Below are positions 16,865 to 25,823 of a stretch of DNA of 64,000 bases, one piece after another; the stretch's first letter is position 1, and every line of letters begins with the position of its first letter. Source of the stretch: Colimorpha sp045222795 (GTDB taxonomy: Bacteria > Bacteroidota > Bacteroidia > Bacteroidales > P3); contig JBGUZF010000075.1 of the NCBI GenBank assembly GCA_045222795.1, forward strand, positions 1 to 64,000, given 5' to 3'. A model generated the notes under the pieces. The model ran no database searches. It saw only the letters and a program-made list of their open reading frames with translations, and was not told the origin of the DNA. A program made the translations under genes and the position numbers.

Positions 16865-19051
16865 TTAAATCCTGTGCACATCTTCCACTCCGTCGATGGA
16901 CTTCAGTTTGCTTATCAGGCCGTCCAGGCTCTCGACGTCGCCCACATAGAGCATGATGATGCCGCGGGCCACTCCTTCGGATGCTTCGAGGGTGATGGCG
17001 CGCATGTTGAGGTCTAGCTCCTCCGAAATACGTTTCGTAATCTCCTGCAGCAGTCCCTTGCTGTCGATGGCCGTGAGGGCTATACCTGTGAGCAACGACA
17101 GCTGCTCGCCAGGACGCCATTTGGCACGCACGGTGTGACTCTCGTGGTTGGCCATTTCGTCCATCGCCACACTGCAGTTGGTGCGGTGCACCATTATCTT
17201 GCCGTCCTGCACGATACCCACCACCTGGTCGCCCTGCACGGGCTTGCAGCACGAGGCCACCTCGGTGGGATAGTCTTCGTATTCTTTGTCGAGCAGAAAG
17301 GGCGAGAGTTCTTTGTATTTGTCGAGGAAGAACATCTGCGGCTCGCGGCGGGCTTTGCCGAAGCATTCGGCCACCTGGTGCTCGGTGATGGTGCCTACGG
17401 CGATGTCGTAGTAGAGGTCGACGTCCGACTTCTGGTTGAAGAAACGCTTCAGCTGGCCGAAGTTGGCTTTGGTGTCCTGCAGGTGCATCTTCTCGAGGTA
17501 TCCGGCCAGACGGCGGCGACCGTCGCCGACATATTCTTTCTTCTGCTGCCTCAGGAAGTCCTTGATGGCTTCTTTGGCTCGCGGCGTGTGGCACTGCTCT
17601 ATCCAGTCGGGTTGCGGCAATGTCTTCTTGGAGGTGAGCACCTGCACCTGGTCGCCAGTATGCAGCCTATAGCCTATGGCCACTGGACGTGCGTTGACTT
17701 TGGCACCTATGCAATGCAGGCCTAACGCCGAATGGATGGCGAAGGCAAAGTCGAGCACCGTGCTGCGACTGGGCAGCACCACCGTCTTGCCCTGCGGGGT
17801 GAAGAGGTATATCTCTTTGGTATATAGGCTTTCCTTGAATTCCTCGACGAGGTCCATAGCGCTCTTGTCGCTCTGCTCCAGCGAGGTGCGTATCTGCTGC
17901 AGCCACTCCTCGACGGGGTTGTTCTCCATCTCCTCCTCGGGATGCGCCTCTTTGTAGAGGAAATGCGCCGCCATACCTTTCTCGGCGATGACGTCCATAC
18001 GCTCTGTGCGTATCTGCACTTCCACCCAGCGCCCTATGGGCGTCATCACGGTGGTCTGCAGGCTCTCGTAGCCGTTGTTCTTCGGACGGTTTATCCAGTC
18101 GCGGAACCTCGTGGGGTTGGGCTTGAACTGGTCGGTGATGAGGGCGTATACCCTGAAGCACTCTTCTTTCTCATGCTCGCGGGGTATGCCGTGCAGCACA
18201 ATCCTCATGGCATAGAGGTCGTAGATCTCGTCGAAGTCTACGTGCTTGTTCTCTATCTTCTTCCAGCAGCTGTATACCGATTTCACACGGGTCTTGAGCG
18301 AATACTTGTAGCCGGCGGCATCAAGCAACGCACGCACGGGCGCATAGAGGCATTGCTCCAGCTTCTCGTCGGTGCCCGAGGTGGCGGCAATCTTGGCCTC
18401 TATCTCGGCATATTTGTCGGGATTGGTGTAGCGCATCACCAACTCCTCGAGCTCGGTCTTGATGTTGTAGAGTCCCAGTCGGTGTGCCAGCGGCACATAG
18501 AGGTAGGAGGTCTCGCTGGCGATGATGAGCTTCTTGGTGTCTTTCATCGACCCCAGGGTGCGCATATTGTGCAAACGGTCGCAGAGCTTCAGGAAGATGA
18601 CATAGGCGTCGTTGCACATCGACAGCAATATCTTGCGGTAGTTCTCGGCCTGCTTGCTCTCGGCCTGCTGGATGAGCATCACGTCGTCAATCTTGGTGAC
18701 GCCGTCGACGATGGTGGCCACACGCTCGCCGAAAACCATTCGCAGCTCGTCGAGGGTGATGTCGGTGTCTTCCACCACGTCGTGCAGCAAAGCGCACACC
18801 ACAGCTATGGGGCCTAAGCCCACCTCCTTGACGGCGATGAGGGCCACAGCCAGCGGATGGAAGATATAGGGCTCGCCACTCTTCCTCCGCGTGCCGTCGT
18901 GAGCCTTCTTGGCAATCTGGAAAGCACGCAGGATCTGCGCCTCCTCAACGCGGGTGAGGGGCTTCAGCTCGCGACAGGCGGCAATCAACTCGTCGTATTT
19001 CGCCTGTATGTCGCGCGCCTCCCGGACTTCGTCTATCACATATTCGCTCAT
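16865..19051 (-). CDS. Bifunctional (p)ppGpp synthetase/hydrolase (RelA/SpoT family)
   Basis: A 728-residue long RSH protein. The HD hydrolase domain shows HPLAVALIAVKE and LLHDVVEDTDITLDEL (residues about 66-105). The synthetase domain contains YDLYAMRIVLHG and GYESLQTTVMTPIGRWVEVQIRTERM (about 285-360). TGS (LFTPQGKTVVLPSRSTVLDFAFAIH), zinc-finger-like and ACT (SGIALTAIDSKGLLQEI) domains follow. The intact HD motif suggests both synthesis and hydrolysis of the stringent-response alarmone. It sits in a minus-strand run recA, outer-membrane-like protein, RSH, mazG with gaps of about 10 bp, implying joint transcription. Confidence 0.95.
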   Translation of the reverse strand: MSEYVIDEVREARDIQAKYDELIAACRELKPLTRVEEAQILRAFQIAKKAHDGTRRKSGEPYIFHPLAVALIAVKEVGLGPIAVVCALLHDVVEDTDITLDELRMVFGERVATIVDGVTKIDDVMLIQQAESKQAENYRKILLSMCNDAYVIFLKLCDRLHNMRTLGSMKDTKKLIIASETSYLYVPLAHRLGLYNIKTELEELVMRYTNPDKYAEIEAKIAATSGTDEKLEQCLYAPVRALLDAAGYKYSLKTRVKSVYSCWKKIENKHVDFDEIYDLYAMRIVLHGIPREHEKEECFRVYALITDQFKPNPTRFRDWINRPKNNGYESLQTTVMTPIGRWVEVQIRTERMDVIAEKGMAAHFLYKEAHPEEEMENNPVEEWLQQIRTSLEQSDKSAMDLVEEFKESLYTKEIYLFTPQGKTVVLPSRSTVLDFAFAIHSALGLHCIGAKVNARPVAIGYRLHTGDQVQVLTSKKTLPQPDWIEQCHTPRAKEAIKDFLRQQKKEYVGDGRRRLAGYLEKMHLQDTKANFGQLKRFFNQKSDVDLYYDIAVGTITEHQVAECFGKARREPQMFFLDKYKELSPFLLDKEYEDYPTEVASCCKPVQGDQVVGIVQDGKIMVHRTNCSVAMDEMANHESHTVRAKWRPGEQLSLLTGIALTAIDSKGLLQEITKRISEELDLNMRAITLEASEGVARGIIMLYVGDVESLDGLISKLKSIDGVEDVHRI

Positions 19052-19062
19052 CGTCTACCGCT

Positions 19063-19740
19063 TTACCATAACAGGAATGTGGCCAAACCGAAAATAGCTA
19101 TTATGTCCACGCTCGCACCGACGGTAACGAAAGCGTGACTGCCCACTATGGCGCATCCCATCGACGCCGACGTCAGACAGAACTCGCTGCTGCGCTGGGG
19201 TACGGCTATGCGCACCCCCACCTCGCCGCCTACCGAGCGGCCGCTGAACATCACTCCGCCGTAGAGCTGCCAGTCGAACATCGACTCATAGTCGCTCAAC
19301 CGCAGCACAGGACCCACCGACAGGTAGTCGTGATTGAGACCTATCAGCAACGAGCCGTAGACTCCCCACCGCTTGGGCAGGTAGGTGAAGTTCAACCCAT
19401 ACGCCAGGTCGCTGGCTCCCGTCAGGGCCTCGCCTTCGGCGAAGAACGAGCAGTAGCGGTCGTCGAGGTTGTTCAGGTAGTGGTGCTTCGGACGGCGGTA
19501 TATCGCCGAGGTGTCACCACTGCCACGCACACTGCCGTTGACATTGTAGTACACCGGCGCACCAAGCACGTTGGCTTCCCTGCGGGTGGCGACAGGCCTT
19601 ACGGCAGGCTTGGCGCCAATGACGTTCTCCTCTGCGTCGGCGCTGTCGGCAACGGCGGCAGGCACACTGTCGCGCACCACATCCTGCGCCCACGCTATAC
19701 TGCCCGAAAGCAGAATGGCTATTATCAGTATCTTTTTCAT
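19063..19740 (-). CDS. Secreted or outer-membrane hypothetical protein
   Basis: A 225-residue protein with signal peptide MKKILIIAILLSGSIAWAQ. After a low-complexity Ala/Val/Asp linker the second half alternates hydrophobic and polar residues (LAYGLNFTYLPKRWGVYGSLLIGLN; FDWQLYGGVMFSGRSVGGEVGVRI), the pattern of outer-membrane beta-strands. The C-terminus is not the classic aromatic beta-barrel ending but finishes ...GLATFLLW. It lies between recA (7 bp) and RSH (11 bp), although it is unlikely to share their function. No family recognised. Confidence 0.6.
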   Translation of the reverse strand: MKKILIIAILLSGSIAWAQDVVRDSVPAAVADSADAEENVIGAKPAVRPVATRREANVLGAPVYYNVNGSVRGSGDTSAIYRRPKHHYLNNLDDRYCSFFAEGEALTGASDLAYGLNFTYLPKRWGVYGSLLIGLNHDYLSVGPVLRLSDYESMFDWQLYGGVMFSGRSVGGEVGVRIAVPQRSSEFCLTSASMGCAIVGSHAFVTVGASVDIIAIFGLATFLLW

Positions 19741-19747
19741 CAATTGT

Positions 19748-20782
19748 TTAGTCTTCGCCGAGCGACTTTTCTTTCAGCGCGGCGCGTATTTTGCCCTCCA
19801 GCTCCTCACAGAGCTCGGGGTTGTCGCGCAGCAACTGCTTCAAAGCCTCGCGACCCTGCGCCAGCTTGCTCTCGCCGTAGCTGAACCACGAACCGCTCTT
19901 GTGGATGATGTCGAGGTCCACTCCGATGTCGATGATCTCGCCAAGTTTCGAGATACCCTCGCCGAACATCAGGTCGAACTCACACTGGCGGAACGGGGGC
20001 GCCACCTTGTTCTTCACGATGCGCACCTTCACGCGGTTGCCCACATTCTGGTCACCGTCTTTGATGGCCTGGATGCGGCGTATGTCGATACGCACCGAAG
20101 CGTAGAACTTCAGCGCGTTGCCGCCCGTTGTGGTCTCGGGATTGCCGAACATCACGCCTATCTTCTCGCGCAGCTGGTTGATGAAGATGCAGCAGCAGTT
20201 GGTCTTGCTGATGGTGGCCGTCAGCTTGCGCATAGCCTGGCTCATCAGGCGCGCCTGCAGACCCACCTTCGAGTCGCCCATGTCGCCGTCGATCTCGGCC
20301 TTCGGCGTCAACGCGGCCACCGAGTCGATGACTATGATGTCGATGGCACCCGAACGTATCAGGTTGTCGGCAATCTCAAGGGCCTGCTCGCCGTTGTCGG
20401 GCTGCGACACCAAGAGGTTCACTATGTCTACGCCCAGCTTCTTGGCATAGGTGCTGTCGAAGGCATGCTCGGCATCGATGAAGGCTGCTATGCCGCCTTT
20501 CTTCTGGCATTCGGCAATGGCGTGGATGGCCAGAGTGGTCTTACCCGACGACTCGGGTCCGTAGATCTCTATCACCCTGCCCCTCGGGAAACCTCCTACG
20601 CCCAACGCGGCGTCCAGGCTTATGCTGCCCGTCGAGATAACATCCGTCTCGACATCCGGACGGTCGCCAAGTTTCATAATCGACCCTTTGCCGTAGCTTT
20701 TCTCAATCTTGTCCAGCGTGCTCTGCAGTATCTTCAGTTTCTCCTGCCTCAGAGCTTCGGCGTCATTCACTTCTTTTGCCAT
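19748..20782 (-). CDS. recA: Recombinase RecA
   Basis: A 344-residue RecA. Walker A GPESSGKTTLAIHAI, Walker B IIVIDSVAALTPKAEI, the L2 loop INQLREKIGVMFGNPETTTGGNALKFYASVR segment and an acidic C-terminal tail are all present. It polymerises on single-stranded DNA, promotes strand exchange and triggers SOS cleavage. The start at 20782 is chosen because a TTTG-N20-TATTTTTG promoter occupies 20839-20870; longer versions would begin upstream of the promoter. It heads the operon with the outer-membrane-like protein and RSH. It is divergent from the aminotransferase gene. Confidence 0.97.
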   Translation of the reverse strand: MAKEVNDAEALRQEKLKILQSTLDKIEKSYGKGSIMKLGDRPDVETDVISTGSISLDAALGVGGFPRGRVIEIYGPESSGKTTLAIHAIAECQKKGGIAAFIDAEHAFDSTYAKKLGVDIVNLLVSQPDNGEQALEIADNLIRSGAIDIIVIDSVAALTPKAEIDGDMGDSKVGLQARLMSQAMRKLTATISKTNCCCIFINQLREKIGVMFGNPETTTGGNALKFYASVRIDIRRIQAIKDGDQNVGNRVKVRIVKNKVAPPFRQCEFDLMFGEGISKLGEIIDIGVDLDIIHKSGSWFSYGESKLAQGREALKQLLRDNPELCEELEGKIRAALKEKSLGED

Positions 20783-20838
20783 AACTTTCAATTGTTTAGT
20801 GTGTTTATATTCTGTACTTGCTTTCTCGTTGATAGGTG

Positions 20839-20870
20839 CAAAAATACACAAAATAAACGACACCGCCAAA
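20839..20870 (-). promoter_or_regulatory. recA promoter
   Basis: TATTTTTG (20839-20846) preceded by TTTG (20867-20870) with 20 bp between them on the minus strand. This is a full match to the Bacteroidota consensus. I see no LexA-type palindrome nearby. Confidence 0.8.
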
Positions 20871-20901
20871 TTTATTTTTTCACACCCGCACGAAAAATTT
20901 T

Positions 20902-20932
20902 TTTGCCACATGATATTTAATTCGTACTTTTG
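20902..20932 (+). promoter_or_regulatory. Aspartate aminotransferase promoter
   Basis: TTTG (20902-20905), 19 bp, then TACTTTTG (20925-20932). It matches the consensus and lies 27 bp before the ATG at 20960, which argues against an earlier start. Confidence 0.8.
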
Positions 20933-20959
20933 CACTTTCAAAAAAATACTCAACTGATT

Positions 20960-22162
20960 ATGGAAATCTTATCAAACCGTATCCTCAATATGGCCGAGAG
21001 CGAGACTCTCGCCATGACCGCCAAAGCCCGCGAGCTTAAAGCCCAGGGCAAAGACGTCATCAGCCTCTCTATCGGCGAGCCCGACTTCAACACCCCCGAG
21101 GTGGTGAAGGAAGCCGCCAAGAAGGCCATCGACGACAACTTCACCCACTATCCCCCGGTGCCCGGCTACCCCGACCTCAAGGAAGCCATCTGCACCAAGC
21201 TCCTCCGCGACAACGGCCTCGAGTATAAGCCCGAGCAGATCGTCGTCTCCACAGGCGCCAAACAGAGCCTCTTCCAGGTCGTCCAGTGCCTCATCAACCC
21301 CGGCGACGAGGTCATCATCCCCACCCCCTTCTGGGTCTCCTACAAGGAGTTCGTCCGCCTCGCCGAGGGTAAGTGCGTCTTCGTGAAGACTAAGCTCGAG
21401 AACGACTTCAAGGTCACCCCCGAGCAGCTCGAGGCAGCTATCACCCCCCGCACCAAGCTCATCATGTTCTCCTCGCCCTCGAACCCCACAGGTATGCTCT
21501 ACACCAAAGAGGAACTTAAGGGTATCGCCGAGGTGGTCGCCCGCCACGAGAACCTCTTCGTGATGGCCGACGAGATCTACGAGCACATCAACTTCGTGGG
21601 CAAGCACGAGTCTATAGCCCAGTTCCCCGAGGTCAAGGAGCGCGTCATCACCGTCAACGGCGTCGCCAAAGGCTTCGCTATGACCGGCTGGCGTATCGGC
21701 TTCATCGCCGCTCCTACAGTCATCGCCAAAGCCGCCAACAAGCTGCAGGGCCAGGTGACTTCCGCCACCTGCTCTATCGCCCAGAAGGCCACCGTCTGCG
21801 CTATGCTCATGGACCCCAAGACTTCCAAGGATATCATCGACATGCGCAACATCTTCCAGCAGCGCCGCGATATGGTCTACAAGCTCCTCTGCGACATCCC
21901 CGGCCTCAAGGTCCGCCTCCCGCAGGGCGCCTTCTATTTCTTCCCCGACTGCAGCTCCTACTACGGCAAGAGTTTCAACGGCAAGAAGATTGAGAACTCC
22001 ACCGATATGGCCTTCTACCTCCTCAACGAGGCCAACGTCGCCACCGTTATGGGCTCCGCCTTCGGCGACGACTCCTGCATCCGCCTCTCCTACGCCACCT
22101 CCGAGGATCTCCTCCGCGAAGCCCTCCGCCGCATCAAAGAGGCCCTCGCCAAACTCAGCTAA
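20960..22162 (+). CDS. Class I PLP aminotransferase (aspartate aminotransferase type)
   Basis: A 400-residue fold type I aminotransferase of the I-gamma aspartate aminotransferase group. LSIGEPDFNTPEVVKEAAKKAI, PVPGYPDLKEAI, FSSPSNPTG, ADEIYEHI and the PLP-lysine segment NGVAKGFAMTGWRIGF are present. It would transfer the amino group between aspartate and 2-oxoglutarate; some relatives also use prephenate, and substrate choice cannot be settled by eye. Codon use is extremely biased towards C-ending codons (ATC, CTC, CCC, GCC), more than in neighbouring genes, consistent with high expression. It lies 11 bp before the GIN-domain lipoprotein gene. Confidence 0.92.
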   Translation: MEILSNRILNMAESETLAMTAKARELKAQGKDVISLSIGEPDFNTPEVVKEAAKKAIDDNFTHYPPVPGYPDLKEAICTKLLRDNGLEYKPEQIVVSTGAKQSLFQVVQCLINPGDEVIIPTPFWVSYKEFVRLAEGKCVFVKTKLENDFKVTPEQLEAAITPRTKLIMFSSPSNPTGMLYTKEELKGIAEVVARHENLFVMADEIYEHINFVGKHESIAQFPEVKERVITVNGVAKGFAMTGWRIGFIAAPTVIAKAANKLQGQVTSATCSIAQKATVCAMLMDPKTSKDIIDMRNIFQQRRDMVYKLLCDIPGLKVRLPQGAFYFFPDCSSYYGKSFNGKKIENSTDMAFYLLNEANVATVMGSAFGDDSCIRLSYATSEDLLREALRRIKEALAKLS

Positions 22163-22173
22163 ATATCGGTTCT

Positions 22174-22956
22174 ATGAAGAAACTATCACTCTTATCCGCA
22201 GCACTCTGCGTAGTTGTGGCAGGCCTCCTGGCCTCCTGCACCAAGTTCTACGGCGAACCCGTGACCAAAGAATACCCCGTCGAGGGTGCCTACACCAAGA
22301 TCGACATCAGCGACGCCTTCGACGTCACCGTCAGCGACTCCATCACCGAAGCCGTCGTCACAGTGCCTGAAGAGCTCCACAAAAAGTTGAAATTCCAGGT
22401 CGTCGACGGCGTGCTGGAGATAGGCTATACCTCTAACACCGCCTTCGTCAACTACGACGCCACCGTCCTGCTGCCCAAAAACACGCAGCTCAAAGACCTC
22501 GAGCTCAGCGGCGCCTCCTCGTTCCGCGGCGACCTCAACGGCGCCTCGTCGGAAATCGACATCTCGGGAGCCTCCAACTTCTACGGCAACATCAACGCCG
22601 CAAAGGTCGAATTCGAAGTCTCGGGTGCCTCCGACGCCTATATCTTCTCCATCTCCGCCGACGAGGTGGACGCCGAAATTAGCGGCTCCTCCAACCTCAC
22701 CCTCTTCGGTGCCTGCACCGGCGCTATGGATATCGAAGTCAGCGGCGCCAGCAACCTGCGCGCAGCAGCCTGCGCCACCGACAGCGTCTCCGGAAAGGTC
22801 AGCGGCGCCAGCAACGTCGACGTCACCGTATGCAACCTCATCAAGGTCGACCTCAGCGGTGCCAGCGAACTCACCTACGGCACCTCTTCGCCCGACTGCC
22901 GACCCGACTACCGCTGCTCCACCTCAGGCGCCTCGAAGGTCACACGTCGCGACTAA
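22174..22956 (+). CDS. GIN-domain (DUF2807) lipoprotein
   Basis: A 260-residue lipoprotein: signal MKKLSLLSAALCVVVAGLLASC with lipobox LASC. The mature part is a repetitive beta-helix of the head GIN domain / DUF2807 type, with recurring LSGASSFRGDL, ISGASNFYG, VSGASDAYIF, ISGSSNLTLF, VSGASNLRAAA and VSGASNVDVTV turns. Such proteins are common in Bacteroidota and are annotated as putative auto-transporter adhesins; function is untested. C-biased codon use resembles the upstream aminotransferase gene. A palindromic hairpin follows 24 bp after the stop. Confidence 0.85.
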   Translation: MKKLSLLSAALCVVVAGLLASCTKFYGEPVTKEYPVEGAYTKIDISDAFDVTVSDSITEAVVTVPEELHKKLKFQVVDGVLEIGYTSNTAFVNYDATVLLPKNTQLKDLELSGASSFRGDLNGASSEIDISGASNFYGNINAAKVEFEVSGASDAYIFSISADEVDAEISGSSNLTLFGACTGAMDIEVSGASNLRAAACATDSVSGKVSGASNVDVTVCNLIKVDLSGASELTYGTSSPDCRPDYRCSTSGASKVTRRD

Positions 22957-22979
22957 CTCCCCCATCGGGCATAAAAATT

Positions 22980-23009
22980 GTAAGGGCCTCCCTCTCGGAA
23001 GGCCCTTAC
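22980..23009. terminator. Hairpin between convergent genes
   Basis: GTAAGGGCCT (22980-22989) pairs exactly with AGGCCCTTAC (23000-23009) around a 10-nt loop. It lies between convergent genes and could terminate either, although no strong T tract follows on the plus strand. Confidence 0.6.
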
Positions 23010-23047
23010 TGTTTACATTTACGTATAACCCTTAAAACTATTCTTTA

Positions 23048-24139
23048 TCAATCTGCCTCGTAGATCAGCAGCTGTCCGTCGGCCCAGATGAAGAGCAGCG
23101 GGTCTTTCTCGTTCTTCTTGCTGATCCAGCAGCCGCCGTTCTCACTGTCGATGACCATGTTGCAGTATTTGCGGTTGATCTTCTGCTCGGCAAGCAGGTG
23201 GTCGTCTTTGTCATACACCTGCAGGTAGGTGTCACCGCCGTCGCGCACTATGGCGTACATGATGTCGCCACTGATGCCGTAGGTCACAAGGTCCACATTG
23301 TACTTGTTCTGCACGTAGTCGCGCACCACAACCACATCGGTCACGTGGTAGTCATACCAGTAGCTGTTGCAGTACAGCCAGAAACCGGGCCAGTACCAGG
23401 GACGCGGGGGCAGCGGATCCCAGAAAATCGGGTGGCAGTGCACATAGTGGTGATGATAGGGGTGGTGGAAGTAGGGAGCCGGATGTATCGGACGATGACT
23501 CGGGGGCATCACACCGCCGGGACGACCCGGACGGGCATAGGGCGTCACATCGTTGGCACGACCCGTCGACACACGACTGCCAGGAGCATCGGTGGGAGCT
23601 CCGCTGTGCGAACCCACTCGCGGCGAGCCGCCGGCGACATCTCTGCGCGAAGGAGCGGGACCTTCGGCTCTGCGGGGAGCCACAGCGCCGTCACGCACTC
23701 CGCTGCGGGGAGCAGCACTCCTCGACGTCACACCAGCCTCGCGGGCTCCGCGCACCTCGGGGGCACGACGGACGCCATCACGCGAAGGGGCCGACGAACG
23801 GCTGGGGGCTGCGCTCGGGCTCGAGCTGCGGCTCGGAGCATTGTAGCTGCGACTCGACGAACTGCTCGAGTTGCTGCGGCTCGGAGCGTTGTAGCTGCGG
23901 CTCGACGAACTGCTCGAGCTGCTGTACGAACGGCTCGACGACGAACTGCTGCTGCTCCTGCTCGACCCGCTGTACGAACTGTGGCTAGAACCACCCGAAC
24001 GGCTGCTGCTCACCGAGCTGCTGTGGCTGCCGCCACCGCCGCCGCGCGATCCGCCACCACCGCCGCGCTGTGCCAGCGCAGGCGTGGCCATCAGCGCCAG
24101 GGCCATCATTGCAAGCGTTATGATTTTCGAAGTTTTCAT
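23048..24139 (-). CDS. Secreted Ser-rich low-complexity protein
   Basis: A 363-residue protein with signal peptide MKTSKIITLAMMALALMATPALAQ. The mature N-terminus starts with Gly-Arg runs, then about 70 residues of nearly pure Ser with Arg and Tyr, including repeated RSYNAPSR units. An Arg/Ala/Pro-rich stretch and a His/Tyr/Pro/Trp-rich segment (PYFHHPYHHHYVHCHPIFW) follow, and only the last about 130 residues look globular (VVVVRDYVQNKYNVDLVTYG...). The architecture resembles surface-exposed or cell-wall-associated low-complexity proteins of Bacteroidales. The His-rich segment could bind metal. Function unknown. The start at 24139 is fixed by the signal peptide and by the promoter at 24232-24239. 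Confidence 0.7.
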   Translation of the reverse strand: MKTSKIITLAMMALALMATPALAQRGGGGGSRGGGGGSHSSSVSSSRSGGSSHSSYSGSSRSSSSSSSSRSYSSSSSSSSRSYNAPSRSNSSSSSSRSYNAPSRSSSPSAAPSRSSAPSRDGVRRAPEVRGAREAGVTSRSAAPRSGVRDGAVAPRRAEGPAPSRRDVAGGSPRVGSHSGAPTDAPGSRVSTGRANDVTPYARPGRPGGVMPPSHRPIHPAPYFHHPYHHHYVHCHPIFWDPLPPRPWYWPGFWLYCNSYWYDYHVTDVVVVRDYVQNKYNVDLVTYGISGDIMYAIVRDGGDTYLQVYDKDDHLLAEQKINRKYCNMVIDSENGGCWISKKNEKDPLLFIWADGQLLIYEAD

Positions 24140-24231
24140 GTTGTTACTCCTTTCTTTTATTTTATTGTTTGTTTTTCTTCCTTTCAAGTCCGCTCCCTTT
24201 CTCTCACTTCGGTCGCGTTCTTTTTCTGATG

Positions 24232-24239
24232 CAAAGATA
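24232..24239 (-). promoter_or_regulatory. Promoter -7 element for the Ser-rich protein
   Basis: TATCTTTG on the minus strand, 92 bp upstream of the start codon. A second TATCTTTG on the same strand lies at 24559-24566 with no gene directly after it. Confidence 0.6.
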
Positions 24240-24404
24240 CCACTAAAACCCCGGTAAATTTCCATTTCCCTCACGTATTTTTCCCACACTCTTTCAATCG
24301 CATCATTATCAGGCGATTATCGTTATGCAATTCACCCCCCACATTCAACATTCACCATTAATACACACCGTTCATCATTCAACATTAACAATCTTCCCAC
24401 ACCC

Positions 24405-24437
24405 CTACGCCACCTCTACGCCACCTCTACGCCACTC
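24405..24437. repeat. Tandem 11-bp repeat, three units
   Basis: CTACGCCACCT at 24405 and 24416 is exact, and the third unit at 24427 differs only at its end. A more degenerate fourth unit follows. The unit length equals that of the arrays at 40192 and 40252. Confidence 0.85.
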
Positions 24438-25017
24438 CTATGCCCCTCTACCGGTTCAGGTTTTCATTACAATCTACTAAGCCATTAAGCAAATAAGCTA
24501 CTAAGCGAGTTAAGGTTAGCGTTAAGGTGAAGGTTGAATTCGCTCTTGAATTCGTCTGCAAAGATACAACCGCCGCATTGCGGTCTACGAATAATTTGAA
24601 AATTTTTTTTCAAAAAGGTACAATGCCCTGAAAAACAGCCCATCCTATCCTGTTCTCACTCTGATGTGTGACAGTGTGACAGTGTGACAGTTCAAAACAA
24701 AACCATCCTAAAACCAACAAAACACTAATTTTATATATAAATATATGATATATAGATATATAGATATAATATGGGCATGGCCTTGCAATATGGTATGACC
24801 TGGAAAACAACTGTCCCAACTGTCCAACTGTCCCACTACTCCGATGGTCAACATGCGCTACAGTGCTACAGTATCCTGAAAATCAGCCCACATCTACTTA
24901 TCTACATTCTCTGACGTTACATTCGTTACAGTGTTACAGTTCGATTTTATGTCAATGAAAAGTCAAAAAATAACTTTTATATTTATTATAAATATAAAGA
25001 TTAATTTTGGGTAGTGG

Positions 25018-25067
25018 AATAGCCTCCACGGGAACTGTAACGCTGTAACACTGTAACAGGAGGCTAT
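25018..25067. repeat. Hairpin enclosing CTGTAACA units
   Basis: ATAGCCTCC and GGAGGCTAT are exact inverted copies enclosing about 30 nt in which CTGTAAC recurs three times. The loop units are the reverse complement of the GTTACAGT units about 110 bp to the left, so larger alternative folds are possible. Confidence 0.6.
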
Positions 25068-25151
25068 CCGATACTCAAAACTTCTCCTCGACTTTTTCCA
25101 TATTTCTGCAAATATTTTTCCGTTGCGTCACAATCTGGCGCACTAGTGCCG

Positions 25152-25159
25152 TATTTTTG
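25152..25159 (+). promoter_or_regulatory. Promoter -7 element for the accessory block
   Basis: TATTTTTG, 26 bp before the ATG at 25186. It fits TAnnTTTG. No perfect -33 element at the ideal spacing. Confidence 0.6.
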
Positions 25160-25185
25160 CAGTCGAAAACAAATCAATAAACAAT

Positions 25186-25749
25186 ATGAAAGATTACATG
25201 CAACCTTACGACTACGACCTAGACTATTATGAAGGGTGTCTTGCCACACGCGATTTCTGGGACGACTGTGGCCACGAGTGGACCTACAAAACACTGGATG
25301 AAAAGCTGGTGATTCTTGGCGGTTTTGTACAAAGAGGAGGTGACTTAAAGCGTGTTATTGAACGTTATGCAGAAGACCGCAGCGAGATATACCGCTGTCG
25401 TATCCACTGGGTCATCTTCAAATACCTCTGGCGAATGATAATGGGTGATGAGCCGATGAACAACTTCAACCCAATGTCAAGGAGAATCAAGTGTCTCGAT
25501 AACGACGAGTTACTACGACTCCTGTCCGAGGAATTGAAGAAGTGTGTGAAGTCAACGTGCAAGATACGGTATAATCGTTTTGGCGAACATGAAATCTACA
25601 CTTGCTGGATTGTGTCAAACGAGTATCAGTATGACGACACCGCCCTCGACAAGATAGAACGCGAGCACTGGCGCACCAATCCCGACGAACCCATCACCGT
25701 TTTTTGGGACAAAGCCAAGCGCTGGGACCGGAAGAAATGCCTGTTTTGA
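25186..25749 (+). CDS. Hypothetical protein of the accessory block
   Basis: A 187-residue soluble protein rich in Asp, Glu, Arg, Trp and Tyr (MKDYMQPYDYDLDYYEGCLATRDFW...). No signal peptide or membrane segment. The N-terminal half looks helical (LDEKLVILGGFVQRGGDLKRVIERYAE), and the C-terminal part has a run of aromatic and charged residues ending KRWDRKKCLF. I do not recognise a family. It is the first gene after the repeat region and has its own promoter. Separation from the nuclease-like gene is about 75 bp. Confidence 0.6.
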   Translation: MKDYMQPYDYDLDYYEGCLATRDFWDDCGHEWTYKTLDEKLVILGGFVQRGGDLKRVIERYAEDRSEIYRCRIHWVIFKYLWRMIMGDEPMNNFNPMSRRIKCLDNDELLRLLSEELKKCVKSTCKIRYNRFGEHEIYTCWIVSNEYQYDDTALDKIEREHWRTNPDEPITVFWDKAKRWDRKKCLF

Positions 25750-25823
25750 ATGGCGCACAATAACAGACCTGTTTTGTCGTTATTTAACTGGAAATCATGA
25801 TAACAGCCAAAATCTACAACACA

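Larger units (their letters stand above)
24140..25185. other. Gene-poor kilobase made of repeats
   Basis: I find no credible protein gene here. Successive blocks are: leader and promoter of the Ser-rich gene (24140-24239); 7-nt-type repeats of CATTCAA/CATTCAC (about 24343-24392); three units of the 11-mer CTACGCCACCT (24405-24437); AAG-ending 7/8-mers (about 24476-24530); TGTGACAG octamers (about 24666-24690); a very AT-rich patch (24730-24770); ACTGTCCCA-type units (about 24808-24835); GTTACAGT octamers (about 24913-24942); and a hairpin with CTGTAACA units in its loop (about 25018-25067). CCTGAAAA-CAGCCCA occurs at 24627 and again at 24875, suggesting a diverged duplication of about 250 bp. 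Confidence 0.7.

Noticed and set aside
23553..24229. Plus-strand open frames opposite the Ser-rich protein
   Set aside because: Arg/Ala/Thr-rich shadows of Ser codon repeats; the minus-strand gene has a signal peptide and promoter.
24610..24819. 69-codon minus-strand frame in the repeat-rich region
   Set aside because: Made of AT-rich and octamer repeat DNA with alternating Tyr/Ile/His content; no start context.
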